Assembly: GCF_014126615.1 (NCBI RefSeq)
Contig: NZ_CP059896.1
Span: 2,676,501-2,740,500 of the forward strand
Length of the DNA: 64,000 nucleotides
Direction: 5' to 3'
DNA from: Ciceribacter thiooxidans
GTDB taxonomy: Bacteria; Pseudomonadota; Alphaproteobacteria; Rhizobiales; Rhizobiaceae
Part shown: positions 48,094-56,769 of the stretch, one piece after another
Numbering within the stretch: position 1 is the stretch's first letter
How the letters are laid out: each line of letters begins with the position of its first letter
Notes under the pieces: model-generated
Databases searched by the model: none
Seen by the model: only the letters and a program-made list of their open reading frames with translations
Told to the model about the DNA's origin: nothing
Translations under genes and position numbers: made by a program

Positions 48094-48250
48094 ACCCCCT
48101 CTGGGCTGCCGCCCATCTCCCCCACAAGGGGGGAGAGGACTCTGGGAAGATGCCTGCTCCCCCGGCCCGGCTCGGCGGGGAGGTCATCCCCGAGGCCAAC
48201 GGCACGCGCCGACCAGCCCCCTCCCCCTTGTGGGGAGGGTTGGGGAGGGG
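48094..48250. repeat. Rhizobial intergenic mosaic-type repeat between hisS and hisZ
   Basis: The 205-bp hisS-hisZ gap is filled with CCCCCTCTGGGCTGCC... and CTCCCCCACAAGGGGGGAG (48117-48135) and, inverted, CTCCCCCTTGTGGGGAG (48221-48237) followed by GGTTGGGGAGGGG. Such C-run/G-run blocks built around CCCCACAAGGGG are characteristic of RIME-like intergenic repeats of rhizobia. The two halves can pair into a long stem in the hisS-hisZ-hisG transcript. Confidence 0.8.
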
Positions 48251-48270
48251 AAAATCGGCACGCACAGCCA

Positions 48271-49872
48271 TCAGATACCCTTCGCCCGCCGGCGGTCCTC
48301 CGCCTGGGCCTCGAGGATTTCCCGGACCTTGGCGACGAGGTCGGCTTCCGGCACGACATCCTGCGCCACGCGGGCCTCGCGCCATTCGGCATTGTCGGTG
48401 ATCTCGCCGGAGAGGCGCTTGCCCTCGATCAGGTCCTTGATCTGCACGACGCCTTGCGCCCGCTCGTCGCCGCCCTGGATGATGGCAATAGGGGCGCCGC
48501 GGCGGTCGGCATATTTCAGCTGGTTGCCGAACTTCTTCCAGTTGCCCTGGTACATTTCGGCGCGGATTCCGGCATTGCGGAGATCCTGCGTGAAGCGCTG
48601 GTAGCGGCCCATGCTCTCGACATCGCCGTCCATGACGGTGACGAGAACCGGCGCGACCACCTCGTCGTCGCCGAGCTTGCCGAGGTTCTTCAAGGCCGTC
48701 ATCAAGCGCGACACGCCGATCGAAAAGCCCGTCGCCGGCACCGGCTGGCCCATGAAGCGCGAGACGAGACCATCATAGCGCCCGCCGCCGCCGACCGAGC
48801 CGAAGACGACCTTCTCGCCCTTCTCGTTGGTGACGTCGAAGGTGAGCTCGGCTTCGTAGACCGGGCCGGTGTAGTATTCGAGACCGCGGACACAGGATGC
48901 GTCAATGCGAATTCGACCGTCATTGTAACCAGCAGCTTCAAACAATTCTGCCATCAGCGCAAGCTCGGCAACCCCATCCGCTCCCACCGCCGTTTCATCG
49001 ACATCGTACGAAATGCCTTTTACGACGCCAGCCATATTCTGCGGTTCTGACAGCGAAGCTTGTCGCGCACCACCGTTAACAAAAGCACTGTCTGGGGAGC
49101 CTGGTGCTACAAGCACTGCACCACGCGATAGAAAATTTAATACCTTGTAGGTGTCCATGTCGGACAGACCCGCACCCTTGGTGAAATCACCGCTCTCATC
49201 CTTACGGCCTGCACCTAGCAAGAGGCGCACACCTTCCGGACCAAACTTGTCGAGTTTGTCAATCGCACGAAGCACCGTCAGCCGCCGTCCGGCATTCTCA
49301 TCGCCGCCAAGTCCGATGGCTTCCATGACCCCGTCCAGAACCTTGCGGTTGTTCACCCGGATCACATAGTCGCCACGCTTGATGCCGAGGGCTTCCAGCG
49401 TGTCGGCCATCATCATGCACATTTCGGCGTCCGCCTGCACGCCCGGCGCGCCGACGGTGTCGGCGTCGAACTGCATGAACTGGCGGAAGCGGCCCGGGCC
49501 CGGCTTCTCGTTGCGGAAGACGTAGCCGGCGCGATAGGTGCGGTAGGGAAGCTGGATTTCCTGGAAATTCTCAGCGACGTGGCGGGCGAGCGGCGCCGTC
49601 AGGTCATAGCGCAGGCTCATCCACTGGTCGTCGTCGTCCTGCAGGGAGAAGACACCCTCGTTCGGACGGTCGGCATCGGGCAGGAACTTGCCCAGCGCAT
49701 CGGTATATTCGAAGAGCGGCGTCTCGACCGGATCGAAACCGTAGCGCTCGTAGACCTCGCGGATCTTGCCCACCATCTCGTTGACGGCGCGGATGTCGGC
49801 GGCCTCGCGGTCGACGAAGCCACGCGGCAGGCGGGCCTTCAGCTTCTGCGGTTTCCTGGGCTTTTCGTTCAT
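48271..49872 (-). CDS. hisS: Histidyl-tRNA synthetase, with compositionally distinct middle segment
   Basis: Class II synthetase, 533 residues from the ATG at 49872 (ATG at 49881 also possible). Motif 2 ([21 protein letters not shown]), the histidine-binding [23 protein letters not shown] and a C-terminal anticodon domain are all present, so it should work. It is longer than the roughly 500 residues I recall for rhizobial HisS. The excess falls in the region between GAGLSDMD and IDASCVRG, and the DNA of that region (about 48900-49320) has plainly lower GC and different codon use than both flanks. Upstream of hisZ-hisG. Confidence 0.93.
   Translation of the reverse strand: MNEKPRKPQKLKARLPRGFVDREAADIRAVNEMVGKIREVYERYGFDPVETPLFEYTDALGKFLPDADRPNEGVFSLQDDDDQWMSLRYDLTAPLARHVAENFQEIQLPYRTYRAGYVFRNEKPGPGRFRQFMQFDADTVGAPGVQADAEMCMMMADTLEALGIKRGDYVIRVNNRKVLDGVMEAIGLGGDENAGRRLTVLRAIDKLDKFGPEGVRLLLGAGRKDESGDFTKGAGLSDMDTYKVLNFLSRGAVLVAPGSPDSAFVNGGARQASLSEPQNMAGVVKGISYDVDETAVGADGVAELALMAELFEAAGYNDGRIRIDASCVRGLEYYTGPVYEAELTFDVTNEKGEKVVFGSVGGGGRYDGLVSRFMGQPVPATGFSIGVSRLMTALKNLGKLGDDEVVAPVLVTVMDGDVESMGRYQRFTQDLRNAGIRAEMYQGNWKKFGNQLKYADRRGAPIAIIQGGDERAQGVVQIKDLIEGKRLSGEITDNAEWREARVAQDVVPEADLVAKVREILEAQAEDRRRAKGI
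48895..49320 (-). other. Low-GC, foreign-looking segment inside hisS
   Basis: Hand count gives about 52% GC for 48901-49140 against about 69% for 49441-49560 in the same gene. The segment uses codons rare in the rest of the window (for example TTA, ATA-type and AAT/AAA-rich runs near 49130-49140). It covers the variable insertion region of the protein and part of the preceding helix-rich domain. The borders are gradual to the eye. Confidence 0.75.
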
Positions 49873-50064
49873 GATGGGCATATCCGGCGATTGCGGGTCT
49901 TGGCTGGGCCTGCTCTAACGGATTGGGCAAAAACCGGCAAGCAGAATGATCCTCGCGACCTCTCCGCGGCGCTTGACCGGCTTGAGGCACCGCAATAGCT
50001 TCGCCCCGACTTGCACCCCGCTCCGCGGGACCATCGATCGCCAGCAACAGCTCAGGAGGCCGCC

Positions 50065-50508
50065 ATGATCGAGCTTGTCGAACTGCCGGAACTCGTCGTT
50101 ATCGGAATTGCCGTGGAAGGACGCTTCGAGGATCTTTCGCGGGTGGTGCCGGACGCCTGGAACCGCCTCTTCGACGCCGACACCGGAGCGACGGCCTTCC
50201 TCGAGGTCTCGACCGGCAGCGGAGACGGCGTCTACCGCGAACTCGTCGGTTTCATGGCCGCCACGGCGACGGAAGTGCCCGAAGGCATGACGAGGCTCGT
50301 CGTGCCGTCGCAGCGCTATCTCCGGCTCGTGCACAACGGCCCGCTCGCCGAAATCTATAAGGGCTTTTCCATGCTCTATGCCCATGCCGACCGCCGGCGT
50401 CTCCGCACCACCGAATTCAAGCTCGACTTCGGCTATGCCCCCGGCCTTCCGGATGCACCGCACGAGCTGCACGTGGCGCTGGCGCCGGCGACGCTTTCGC
50501 TCGCCTGA
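50065..50508 (+). CDS. GyrI-like small-molecule-binding protein
   Basis: 147-residue protein with a stand-alone GyrI/AraC effector-binding-type domain: VELPELVVIGIAVEGRF at the start, YRELVGFMAATATEVPEGMTRLVVPSQRYLRLVHNGPL in the middle, and LDFGYAPGLPDAPHELHVALA at the end. Such domains bind hydrophobic ligands; stand-alone members may sequester toxins or drugs or act as hydrolases. ATG at 50065 with AGGAGG upstream. Its stop overlaps the next start (TGATG), so the two are coupled. Confidence 0.82.
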   Translation: MIELVELPELVVIGIAVEGRFEDLSRVVPDAWNRLFDADTGATAFLEVSTGSGDGVYRELVGFMAATATEVPEGMTRLVVPSQRYLRLVHNGPLAEIYKGFSMLYAHADRRRLRTTEFKLDFGYAPGLPDAPHELHVALAPATLSLA

Positions 50509-51263
50509 TGCTCGCCGAAGCGCTGAATTTTGCCGCGACCTACGCTCTCTCCGACCGGCGGCACGGAAGCGAGATCAACTCCTCGGTGCGGCTCTGGGCG
50601 CGGGCGCGGCGCTGCGCCTCGGACTGGGCGCCGCACGAGGAGAATACCCGCGCCTTCATTCTCGATGCGGCGAAGGATTTGCGCCAGCGCCGCACCGCGG
50701 TGGTCCTCGGCTCCGGCCTGTTGCGCGACCTGCCGATCAATACGCTTGCGGCTACGTTCGATACCGTCGTCCTCGTCGACCTCGTACACCTGGCGAGCGT
50801 CCGTTTCGGCCTGGCGCTCGCACGCCGCCGCAACGTGCGGCTGATCGAGCGCGATCTTTCCGGCTACGACCAGCTCGCCGCGGGTGAAGAACCGGAGCCG
50901 CTCGCCTTTTTGCGGCAGGTGCCCTATCTCGATCTCGTCGTTTCGGCGAACCTCCTGTCGCAGATCGGCCGCGGCGTGAAGCGGCGGCTCGCTACCGAGC
51001 CGGCCGGGTCGATGCCCGAGGACGCCCTCTCCCGCCTCATCCGCGCCCATATCGACGGGCTCGCCCAGCTCCCCTGCCGGACCTGCCTCATCACCGACAT
51101 CACCTTCTCGGTGATCGACCGCACGGGTCACCTCCACGAAACCGCCGACCTCCTCCATGGCGTTTCCGCACCGGAACCGAAGGCACGCTGGCAATGGCCG
51201 GTCGCGCCGCTCGGCGAAGAAAGCCGCGACTACCGCATCGTCCACGAGGTGATCGCCGTCTGA
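50508..51263 (+). CDS. Uncharacterised Rossmann-like protein coupled to GyrI-like gene
   Basis: 251 residues, not recognised as a named family. VVLGSGLLRDLP followed after a helix by VVLVDLVH and NVRLIERDLSG resembles the nucleotide-binding half of a SAM-dependent methyltransferase (GxG loop and acidic residue ending strand 2); YLDLVVSANLLSQIG fits strand 4. A catalytic motif is not evident. No membrane segment or signal peptide. Begins inside the stop codon of the GyrI-like gene. Function may be a methylation or a non-enzymatic relative; unsure. Confidence 0.72.
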   Translation: MLAEALNFAATYALSDRRHGSEINSSVRLWARARRCASDWAPHEENTRAFILDAAKDLRQRRTAVVLGSGLLRDLPINTLAATFDTVVLVDLVHLASVRFGLALARRRNVRLIERDLSGYDQLAAGEEPEPLAFLRQVPYLDLVVSANLLSQIGRGVKRRLATEPAGSMPEDALSRLIRAHIDGLAQLPCRTCLITDITFSVIDRTGHLHETADLLHGVSAPEPKARWQWPVAPLGEESRDYRIVHEVIAV

Positions 51264-51285
51264 CGGAACGCCCGGGAGGCTGGCG

Positions 51286-52191
51286 TTATTCCGCGGCCGG
51301 CGAAGCGGCGGCCTCGCGGGCGAGCCTTTCGAGCGCATCGGCCGCCCGGCTCACGCGACGCTCCTTGTGGCGGAGGACGGAAAAGGCGCGCGGCGGCAGC
51401 GTGAAATTCGCCCGCGCGAGCCGCGCCGCATCGACAAAGCACCGCGCAGCAACCCCGGCGACGACGGTCGCACTGCCGCCGGTACGGACGGCCGACAGCA
51501 CCGCCTCGTTGGAGGGCAGCTCCAGCACCACTTTCAGGTCCGCCGGGTCGACGCCGCGTGCGGCGATCGCCGCTTCGAAGGCCGCACGGGTGCCGGAGCC
51601 CGCCTCCCGCATCACCCAGTCGGAACCGTCCACCAGATCCCGCGGCGTGAGCGGCCTGCCGTCCGCCCAGGGGTGGTCTGGCGCCGTAACGACAAGGATC
51701 GCATCGTCGATGAGGCGCGCGACAGTGAGCGCCGGCTCATCGACCACGCCCTCGACGAAGCCGATATCGGCCCTGCCTTCCAGCACCGCCGCGGTGACCG
51801 ATGTCGTGTTGCCGAGGGTGAACTTGAGGCTCACGCCGGGGTGGGCGTGATGAAAGCGCATCAGCACCGGCGGCAGCCAGTAGCTCGCGACCGTCTGGCT
51901 CGCCTCGACGACGAGCGTGCCGCGCATGAGGCCGCCGAGTTCGGCAAGCGTCTGTTCGGCGGAGCGCACGCGGCGCAACACCGCGCGGGCCTCCTCCAGG
52001 AACTGCCGCCCCTCTTCGGTGAGTTCGATCCGCCGTCCGACCCGGTGGAACAGAGCGACACGATAGAAAGCCTCGAGATTGCGGATCGCGGCGCTGACGG
52101 CCGACGGCGTCAGCCTCAGGGCTTCCGCGGCGCGGGTCAGGTGCTCGCGTTCGGCGACCGCGACGAAGATGGAAAGCTGTTCGAAGGTCAT
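51286..52191 (-). CDS. LysR-family transcriptional regulator
   Basis: 301-residue LTTR: winged HTH at residues 1-60 (FVAVAEREHLTRAAEALRLTPSAVSAAIRNLE) and periplasmic-binding-like effector domain. It is divergent from yeiH with a 108-bp gap, the arrangement seen for YeiE-YeiH and CbbR-like regulators, so it likely controls that transporter. ATG at 52191; the longer frame up to 53049 is antisense to yeiH. Effector not identifiable. Confidence 0.9.
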   Translation of the reverse strand: MTFEQLSIFVAVAEREHLTRAAEALRLTPSAVSAAIRNLEAFYRVALFHRVGRRIELTEEGRQFLEEARAVLRRVRSAEQTLAELGGLMRGTLVVEASQTVASYWLPPVLMRFHHAHPGVSLKFTLGNTTSVTAAVLEGRADIGFVEGVVDEPALTVARLIDDAILVVTAPDHPWADGRPLTPRDLVDGSDWVMREAGSGTRAAFEAAIAARGVDPADLKVVLELPSNEAVLSAVRTGGSATVVAGVAARCFVDAARLARANFTLPPRAFSVLRHKERRVSRAADALERLAREAAASPAAE

Positions 52192-52299
52192 GGCTTCTTT
52201 CGTTCTGATTTTCCGAACGAAACATAAGAGACTATTCGATGGAAGTCGACGGTTTGCCAGAGCAAGTTGCGGCCAGTCATCCACTCTCCCTCGGTCGCC

Positions 52300-53307
52300 A
52301 TGCTCCCGCTTTCCCAACCTGCCCGCCTCCTGCCGGGCATCGCCCTTTCGGTTCTCGTTTCCGGCCTCGCCATCCTCTTCGAACATATCGAGGTCGCGCT
52401 TTCCGGCGGGCACTGGATCGAGAGCCTGGTGCTCGCCATCCTGCTCGGCACGGGCTTGCGCTCGTCCGTCCGTATCCCGCCCGCCTTCGATACCGGCATC
52501 GCCTTCAGCGCCAAGATCCTGCTCGAAGTGGCCGTGGTGCTGCTCGGCGCCTCGGTCAGCGTCGCCGAGATCGGTGCGGCCGGCGTTCTGTTGGTCGCCG
52601 GGATCGCCGCCGTCGTGGTGCTCTCGCTTGGCGTCAGCTACGGGATCGGACGGGCGCTCGGGCTTGCCCCGAAACTCGCCACGCTCGTGGCCTGCGGCAA
52701 CTCGATCTGTGGCAATTCGGCGATTGCGGCCGCCGCCCCCGTGATCGCGGCGGAGGCCGACGATGTCGCCGCGGCGATTGCTTTCACCGCAGTACTCGGT
52801 GTCGGAGCCGTTCTCCTGATGCCGGCGCTGCACGCTGCGGCGCAACTCAACGACCTGCAATTCGGCATCTTCGCCGGCCTCACCGTCTATGCCGTGCCGC
52901 AGGTGCTGGCGGCGACCGCCTCGGCCGGTCTCGTCAGCACCCATGCCGGTACGGTGGTCAAACTGATCCGCGTGCTGATGCTCGGACCGGTGCTGCTGGC
53001 GCTCGGAGCCCTGGGGAACGGCGCGGGTGGCAGGGTTTCCCTCCGCCACGTCGCGCCCTGGTTTATCGCGGGCTTTGCCGCAATGATGGCGCTGCGTTCG
53101 GCCGGCGCGATCCCGGCCGTTCTCCTCGGGCCGATCGCCGACGTGTCGGACCTGCTCACCACCGTCGCCATGGCCGGGCTGGGGCTGACCGTCGACGTGC
53201 GTTCCGTCGCCCGCTCCGGCGGCAGGGTTATCCTCGCTGCGACCGCCTCACTTCTTGCGCTCTGTGTCCTCAGCCTGGTTCTGCTTGCGCTTCTCGCGGT
53301 CAACTGA
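52300..53307 (+). CDS. YeiH/UPF0324-family putative sulfate exporter
   Basis: 335-residue inner-membrane protein with about ten helices and the family motifs GHWIESLVLAILLGTGLR, SAKILLEVAVVLLGASVS, CGNSICGNSAIAAAAPVI and LGPIADVSDLLTTVAMAGLGLTVD. Members are called putative sulfate exporters and are often controlled by a neighbouring LysR gene. ATG at 52300 chosen; a TTG at 52267 is upstream in frame. No regulator box can be named with certainty in the short divergent gap. Confidence 0.87.
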   Translation: MLPLSQPARLLPGIALSVLVSGLAILFEHIEVALSGGHWIESLVLAILLGTGLRSSVRIPPAFDTGIAFSAKILLEVAVVLLGASVSVAEIGAAGVLLVAGIAAVVVLSLGVSYGIGRALGLAPKLATLVACGNSICGNSAIAAAAPVIAAEADDVAAAIAFTAVLGVGAVLLMPALHAAAQLNDLQFGIFAGLTVYAVPQVLAATASAGLVSTHAGTVVKLIRVLMLGPVLLALGALGNGAGGRVSLRHVAPWFIAGFAAMMALRSAGAIPAVLLGPIADVSDLLTTVAMAGLGLTVDVRSVARSGGRVILAATASLLALCVLSLVLLALLAVN

Positions 53308-53402
53308 TTGCGTTGTGACCTTCTCAGCGCGAGACCATTGCTTTGCCACAGGCGAGGACTAAACTTCGCGACCGATCGATCTCATGCGGCGGACTGACGA
53401 CG

Positions 53403-54107
53403 ATGACCCTGCGACCTCTCGCCACCATCGGCTTCGATGCCGACGACACGCTCTGGGAGAACGAACAGTATTACCGGCTGACCGAAGAGCACTTCACCGC
53501 ACTGCTTGCCGATTTTGCCGAACCCGAGCAGATTTCCGGACGGCTGCTGGAGGCGGAGAAGCGCAATCTCGCCTATTACGGCTTCGGCATCAAAGGCTTC
53601 ACGCTGTCGATGATCGAGACGGCGCTCGAAGTCACCGACTGCTGCGCGCCCGCGCGGGTAATCGATGACATCCTCCGGATCGGGCGGGAATTGCTCAGCC
53701 ATCCAGTCGAGACGCTGCCGCACGCACGCCACACGCTGGAAAGGCTCGCGGGCGACTACTACCTGATCCTCGTCACCAAGGGCGACCTCTTCGACCAGGA
53801 GCGCAAGCTCGCGCAGTCCGGCCTCGGAGAACTCTTCGATGCCGTGGAGATCGTCTCCGACAAGACGGCGACCACATATCGCCGCGTCTTCTCGCGCAAC
53901 GGCGACAGTCCGAACCGGGCGATGATGGTCGGCAATTCGCTGAAATCCGACGTGGTGCCGGCAATCGCCGCCGGCGCCTGGGGCGTCTTCGTGCCGCACG
54001 AACTGACCTGGGTGCTGGAGCAGGTGGAAAAGCCGCTCGAGGCGCCGCGCTTTCGCGAGATCGCCCATCTCGGCGAACTGCCGGACCTGCTCGCAAGCCT
54101 GCAGTGA
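53403..54107 (+). CDS. HAD-family hydrolase
   Basis: 234-residue phosphatase-like protein of the HAD subfamily IA type. Motif I GFDADDTLWENE, motif II LVTKGD, motif III K in the DKTATTYRRVF region, and motif IV MVGNSLKSDVVPAIAAG. The cap between motifs I and II is helical. Similar rhizobial proteins are called HAD hydrolases without substrate. ATG at 53403; ribosome binding site weak. Stands between yeiH and tag. Confidence 0.87.
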   Translation: MTLRPLATIGFDADDTLWENEQYYRLTEEHFTALLADFAEPEQISGRLLEAEKRNLAYYGFGIKGFTLSMIETALEVTDCCAPARVIDDILRIGRELLSHPVETLPHARHTLERLAGDYYLILVTKGDLFDQERKLAQSGLGELFDAVEIVSDKTATTYRRVFSRNGDSPNRAMMVGNSLKSDVVPAIAAGAWGVFVPHELTWVLEQVEKPLEAPRFREIAHLGELPDLLASLQ

Positions 54108-54111
54108 GCCG

Positions 54112-54744
54112 TCAGCGCGGGCGGGCGAAGGCCTCGCGCATCGCCTCGACCTTGCCGCGGCAGACACACCCCTCGATATGGTCATTGACCAGGCCCATCG
54201 CCTGCATGAAGGCATAGACGGTCGTCGGGCCGACGAAGGTCCAGCCGCGCTTGCGCAGGTCTTTCGAGAGCCGCACCGACGTCGGCGAAGTCGGGTTCGC
54301 CCGGAGCGTGGCGTAGTCCATCCGTGCCGGGCGTTCTTCGGGTGTCGGTTCGAAGCTCCAGAAATAGCGGGCGAGCGAGCCGAACTCCGCCTTCAGGTCG
54401 ATCGCACGGGCGGCGTTGTTGATCGTCGAGACGATCTTGCCGCGATGACGCACGATGCCGGCGTCGGCAAGCAGCCGGGCAATGTCGTCGTCGCCGAATT
54501 GCGCGACCTTTTCGAAATCGAAGCCGGCAAAGGCGGCGCGGAAATTCTCGCGCTTGCGCAGGATGGTGAGCCAGGAGAGCCCGGACTGGAAACCTTCCAG
54601 GCAGATCTTCTCGAAAAGGCGACGGTCGTCGGAAACGGGATTTCCCCACTCGTCGTCGTGGTAGCGGCGGTAGTCCTCCAGATTGCCATGCCAGAAGCAG
54701 CGCACGAGCCCGTCGTCGCCGGTGATCAGTCCCGTTCCGTCCAT
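54112..54744 (-). CDS. tag: DNA-3-methyladenine glycosylase I
   Basis: Base-excision enzyme removing 3-methyladenine from DNA. The 210-residue protein has RCFWHGNLEDYRRYHDDEWG with zinc-ligand Cys and the substrate-pocket residues, LFEKICLEGFQSGLSWLTILRKRENFR, and a C-terminal HxxxCxC-like zinc site (NDHIEGCVC). ATG at 54744 has AGGGAG upstream; the longer frame to 54801 lacks likeness. Convergent with the HAD gene, with 4 bp between the ends. Confidence 0.94.
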   Translation of the reverse strand: MDGTGLITGDDGLVRCFWHGNLEDYRRYHDDEWGNPVSDDRRLFEKICLEGFQSGLSWLTILRKRENFRAAFAGFDFEKVAQFGDDDIARLLADAGIVRHRGKIVSTINNAARAIDLKAEFGSLARYFWSFEPTPEERPARMDYATLRANPTSPTSVRLSKDLRKRGWTFVGPTTVYAFMQAMGLVNDHIEGCVCRGKVEAMREAFARPR

Positions 54745-54961
54745 CGCAATGATTCTCCCTGACAGTGGCGCGATGTTTACCATTTGTTCACCGGTTTTCA
54801 AAACCGGCCGCTAACCCTGACGAAAGGTTTATCGAAAGGGCCGCATTTTCATGGACGGCGATTTACCAATTCTGCGGAGGCCCGATGGCACCGTGCGGCG
54901 ATCCGGGGCCGGAGGACGGCCCTTCTTCAGTTCTCGGTGTTAATTGTAGCGAGTCCGCCCG

Positions 54962-55708
54962 ATGATCAAGAAAACCCTCCTGCTCGCCACGAGCCTCGTC
55001 CTGCCCTTCGCCCTCGACGCCCACGCCAGCGACCGTTACCGCAGCCGTCCGCCGGTCGTCGTCAGCTCCGACCTCACCGCCCCTTGGGTGATGCAGCTCG
55101 GCGGCGCCGTCCGTCCGGTCGTCTATGCGCCGCGCCCGCAGCCGGTCGCCCCTGCTCCGCGCCGGCAGATCCGGCGAAGCTTCGACCAGCCGGCCACAGT
55201 CGCGCCGCAGCCGGTCGCGGTGCGACTGAACAATCCAGCGCCGAAGGACTTCAATCCGATCTACCTGCCGCAAATGGTCGACTACCAGACCGCCGAACCC
55301 GCCGGCACCATCGTCATCGACACCAACAACCGCTTCCTCTATCTCGTGCTCGGCGACGGCAAGGCGCGCCGCTACGGCGTCGGCGTCGGCAAGCCAGGCT
55401 TCGAATGGGCCGGCAAGCACAAGATCACCCGCAAGGCCGAGTGGCCCGCCTGGAACCCGCCGCAGGAAATGATCACCCGCGAGGCCGCGAAGGGTCACTT
55501 CATTCCCGCCCACATGGAAGGCGGCCCGGCCAATCCGCTCGGCGCCCGCGCCATGTATCTCGGTTCGACGCTCTACCGCATCCACGGCACCAACGCGCCG
55601 TGGACGATCGGCAACGCCGTTTCTTCGGGCTGTATCCGCATGCGCAACGAAGACGTCGTCGATCTCTACGAACGGGTGAATGTCGGCGCGACGGTCGTCG
55701 TCATCTGA
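54962..55708 (+). CDS. L,D-transpeptidase (first of tandem pair)
   Basis: Periplasmic YkuD-type enzyme that forms 3-3 cross-links in peptidoglycan or attaches proteins to it. The 248-residue protein has a signal peptide (cleavage near DAHA/SD, residue 23), a Pro/Arg-rich linker, and a YkuD domain from about residue 115 (GTIVIDTNNRFLYLVLGDGKARRYGVGVG) with the catalytic HGTNAPWTIG...SSGCIRM. ATG at 54962. 134 bp before a second, closely related gene. Confidence 0.92.
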   Translation: MIKKTLLLATSLVLPFALDAHASDRYRSRPPVVVSSDLTAPWVMQLGGAVRPVVYAPRPQPVAPAPRRQIRRSFDQPATVAPQPVAVRLNNPAPKDFNPIYLPQMVDYQTAEPAGTIVIDTNNRFLYLVLGDGKARRYGVGVGKPGFEWAGKHKITRKAEWPAWNPPQEMITREAAKGHFIPAHMEGGPANPLGARAMYLGSTLYRIHGTNAPWTIGNAVSSGCIRMRNEDVVDLYERVNVGATVVVI

Positions 55709-55818
55709 CCATTTTGGACAAAAACGCGAAGTTCTTCGCAGTATCCCGCACCATTTCCGCCTTCGCCGACCGCTTTGGACTTGAATCCGCAAGCGAGTCG
55801 GCTAAGGCTCTTTCCCGG

Positions 55819-55824
55819 TATAAT
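55819..55824 (+). promoter_or_regulatory. Perfect -10 element before second L,D-transpeptidase
   Basis: TATAAT (in CGGTATAATTT) 18 bp before the ATG at 55843, with GGGGGAAG between. The -35 region at the correct distance (near 55796) is poor, so it may be an activated or extended promoter. The leader would be only about 10-15 nt. Confidence 0.5.
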
Positions 55825-55842
55825 TTACGGGGGAAGTCCACC

Positions 55843-56538
55843 ATGTCGAAATACTTGTCCATGCTTGCCGCAGCCGCGATCGCTGCGACGGGCATGCTGG
55901 CACCGGTCGAGGCCGACGCCTTCCAGGCTGCAGCAGCACGGCCTGCCACGGTCACGAACGACGTGACGCTCGTCGCACAGAAGCCGAAGCAGCCGGCGGA
56001 AAAGTTCCGCCGCCGCGTCGTCCGTCTCGTCACCGACGAGAAGCCCGGCACGATCATCATCGATACCAACAACAAGTTCCTCTACTACGTCGAGGGCGGC
56101 AACCGCGCGACCCGTTACGGCGTCGGCGTCGGCCGCGAAGGCTTCGGCTGGTCGGGCGTCGTGAAGATCGGTCGCAAGGAAGAATGGCCGAGCTGGCGCC
56201 CGCCGGCGCAGATGCGCGCCCGCGAAGCTGCCAAGGGTCACATGCTGCCGGTCGTTCAGGAAGGCGGCATCGACAATCCGCTCGGCGCGCGCGCCATGTA
56301 TCTCTTCAAGGGCGGCCGCGACACTATCTTCCGCATCCACGGCACGAACCAGCCGTGGACGATCGGGCTCAACATGTCGTCGGGCTGCATCCGCATGATG
56401 AACAAGGACGTCGAGCACCTCTACGAGCGTGCCTCGATCGGCACCAAGGTCATCGTCGTCGGCCCCGGCAACCGACAGGGCAAGGTGAGCTTCGAGGATC
56501 GCGGCATCGACCTCCTGCGGACGATCCTCGGCGGCTGA
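55843..56538 (+). CDS. L,D-transpeptidase (second of tandem pair)
   Basis: 231-residue paralogue of the preceding gene. Signal peptide (SKYLSMLAAAAIAATGMLAPVEADA), short basic linker, and a YkuD domain from about residue 65 (GTIIIDTNNKFLYYVEGGNRATRYGVGVG) with HGTNQPWTIGLNMSSGCIRMMN. It has a C-terminal extension (RQGKVSFEDRGIDLL) that the first copy lacks, and a shorter linker. Own promoter element upstream, strong terminator downstream. The longest frame begins at 54784 but overlaps the first gene. Confidence 0.92.
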   Translation: MSKYLSMLAAAAIAATGMLAPVEADAFQAAAARPATVTNDVTLVAQKPKQPAEKFRRRVVRLVTDEKPGTIIIDTNNKFLYYVEGGNRATRYGVGVGREGFGWSGVVKIGRKEEWPSWRPPAQMRAREAAKGHMLPVVQEGGIDNPLGARAMYLFKGGRDTIFRIHGTNQPWTIGLNMSSGCIRMMNKDVEHLYERASIGTKVIVVGPGNRQGKVSFEDRGIDLLRTILGG

Positions 56539-56570
56539 GCTGATTCGGCCGGAACCGGTCCATTTCCAGA

Positions 56571-56606
56571 GGGTGCGCGAGAAATCGCGCGCCCTTTTCC
56601 TTTTCC
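56571..56606 (+). terminator. Rho-independent terminator of the second L,D-transpeptidase gene
   Basis: 10-bp stem GGGTGCGCGA / TCGCGCGCCC (56571-56580 and 56585-56594, one G-T pair) closed by GAAA, then TTTTCCTTTTCC. 33 bp after the stop codon. Confidence 0.9.
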
Positions 56607-56769
56607 AGACACACCGGACACGGAAATGTGATGTCCGGCGCCCTCCGAACCGGAGAGTTCTTTATAGGACACAACATTCCAGCCGCCAGTGATGCAAAAT
56701 AGGAACAGACTTGGTCCTTGACACCCCCTAATATGCAGCCGAGCTCAAACAGCAGAACCAGGTTGCCCC

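Noticed and set aside
48066..48392. Upstream extension of hisZ
   Set aside because: It would translate the intergenic mosaic repeat and overlap hisS; the ATG at 48065 has a good binding site.
51286..53049. LysR gene read as a 587-residue protein
   Set aside because: The extra N-terminal part is antisense to yeiH; the LysR helix-turn-helix begins properly at the ATG at 52191.
54784..55842. Second L,D-transpeptidase extended upstream over the first
   Set aside because: The extension overlaps the first gene in another frame; the signal peptide begins at 55843 with its own binding site and TATAAT.
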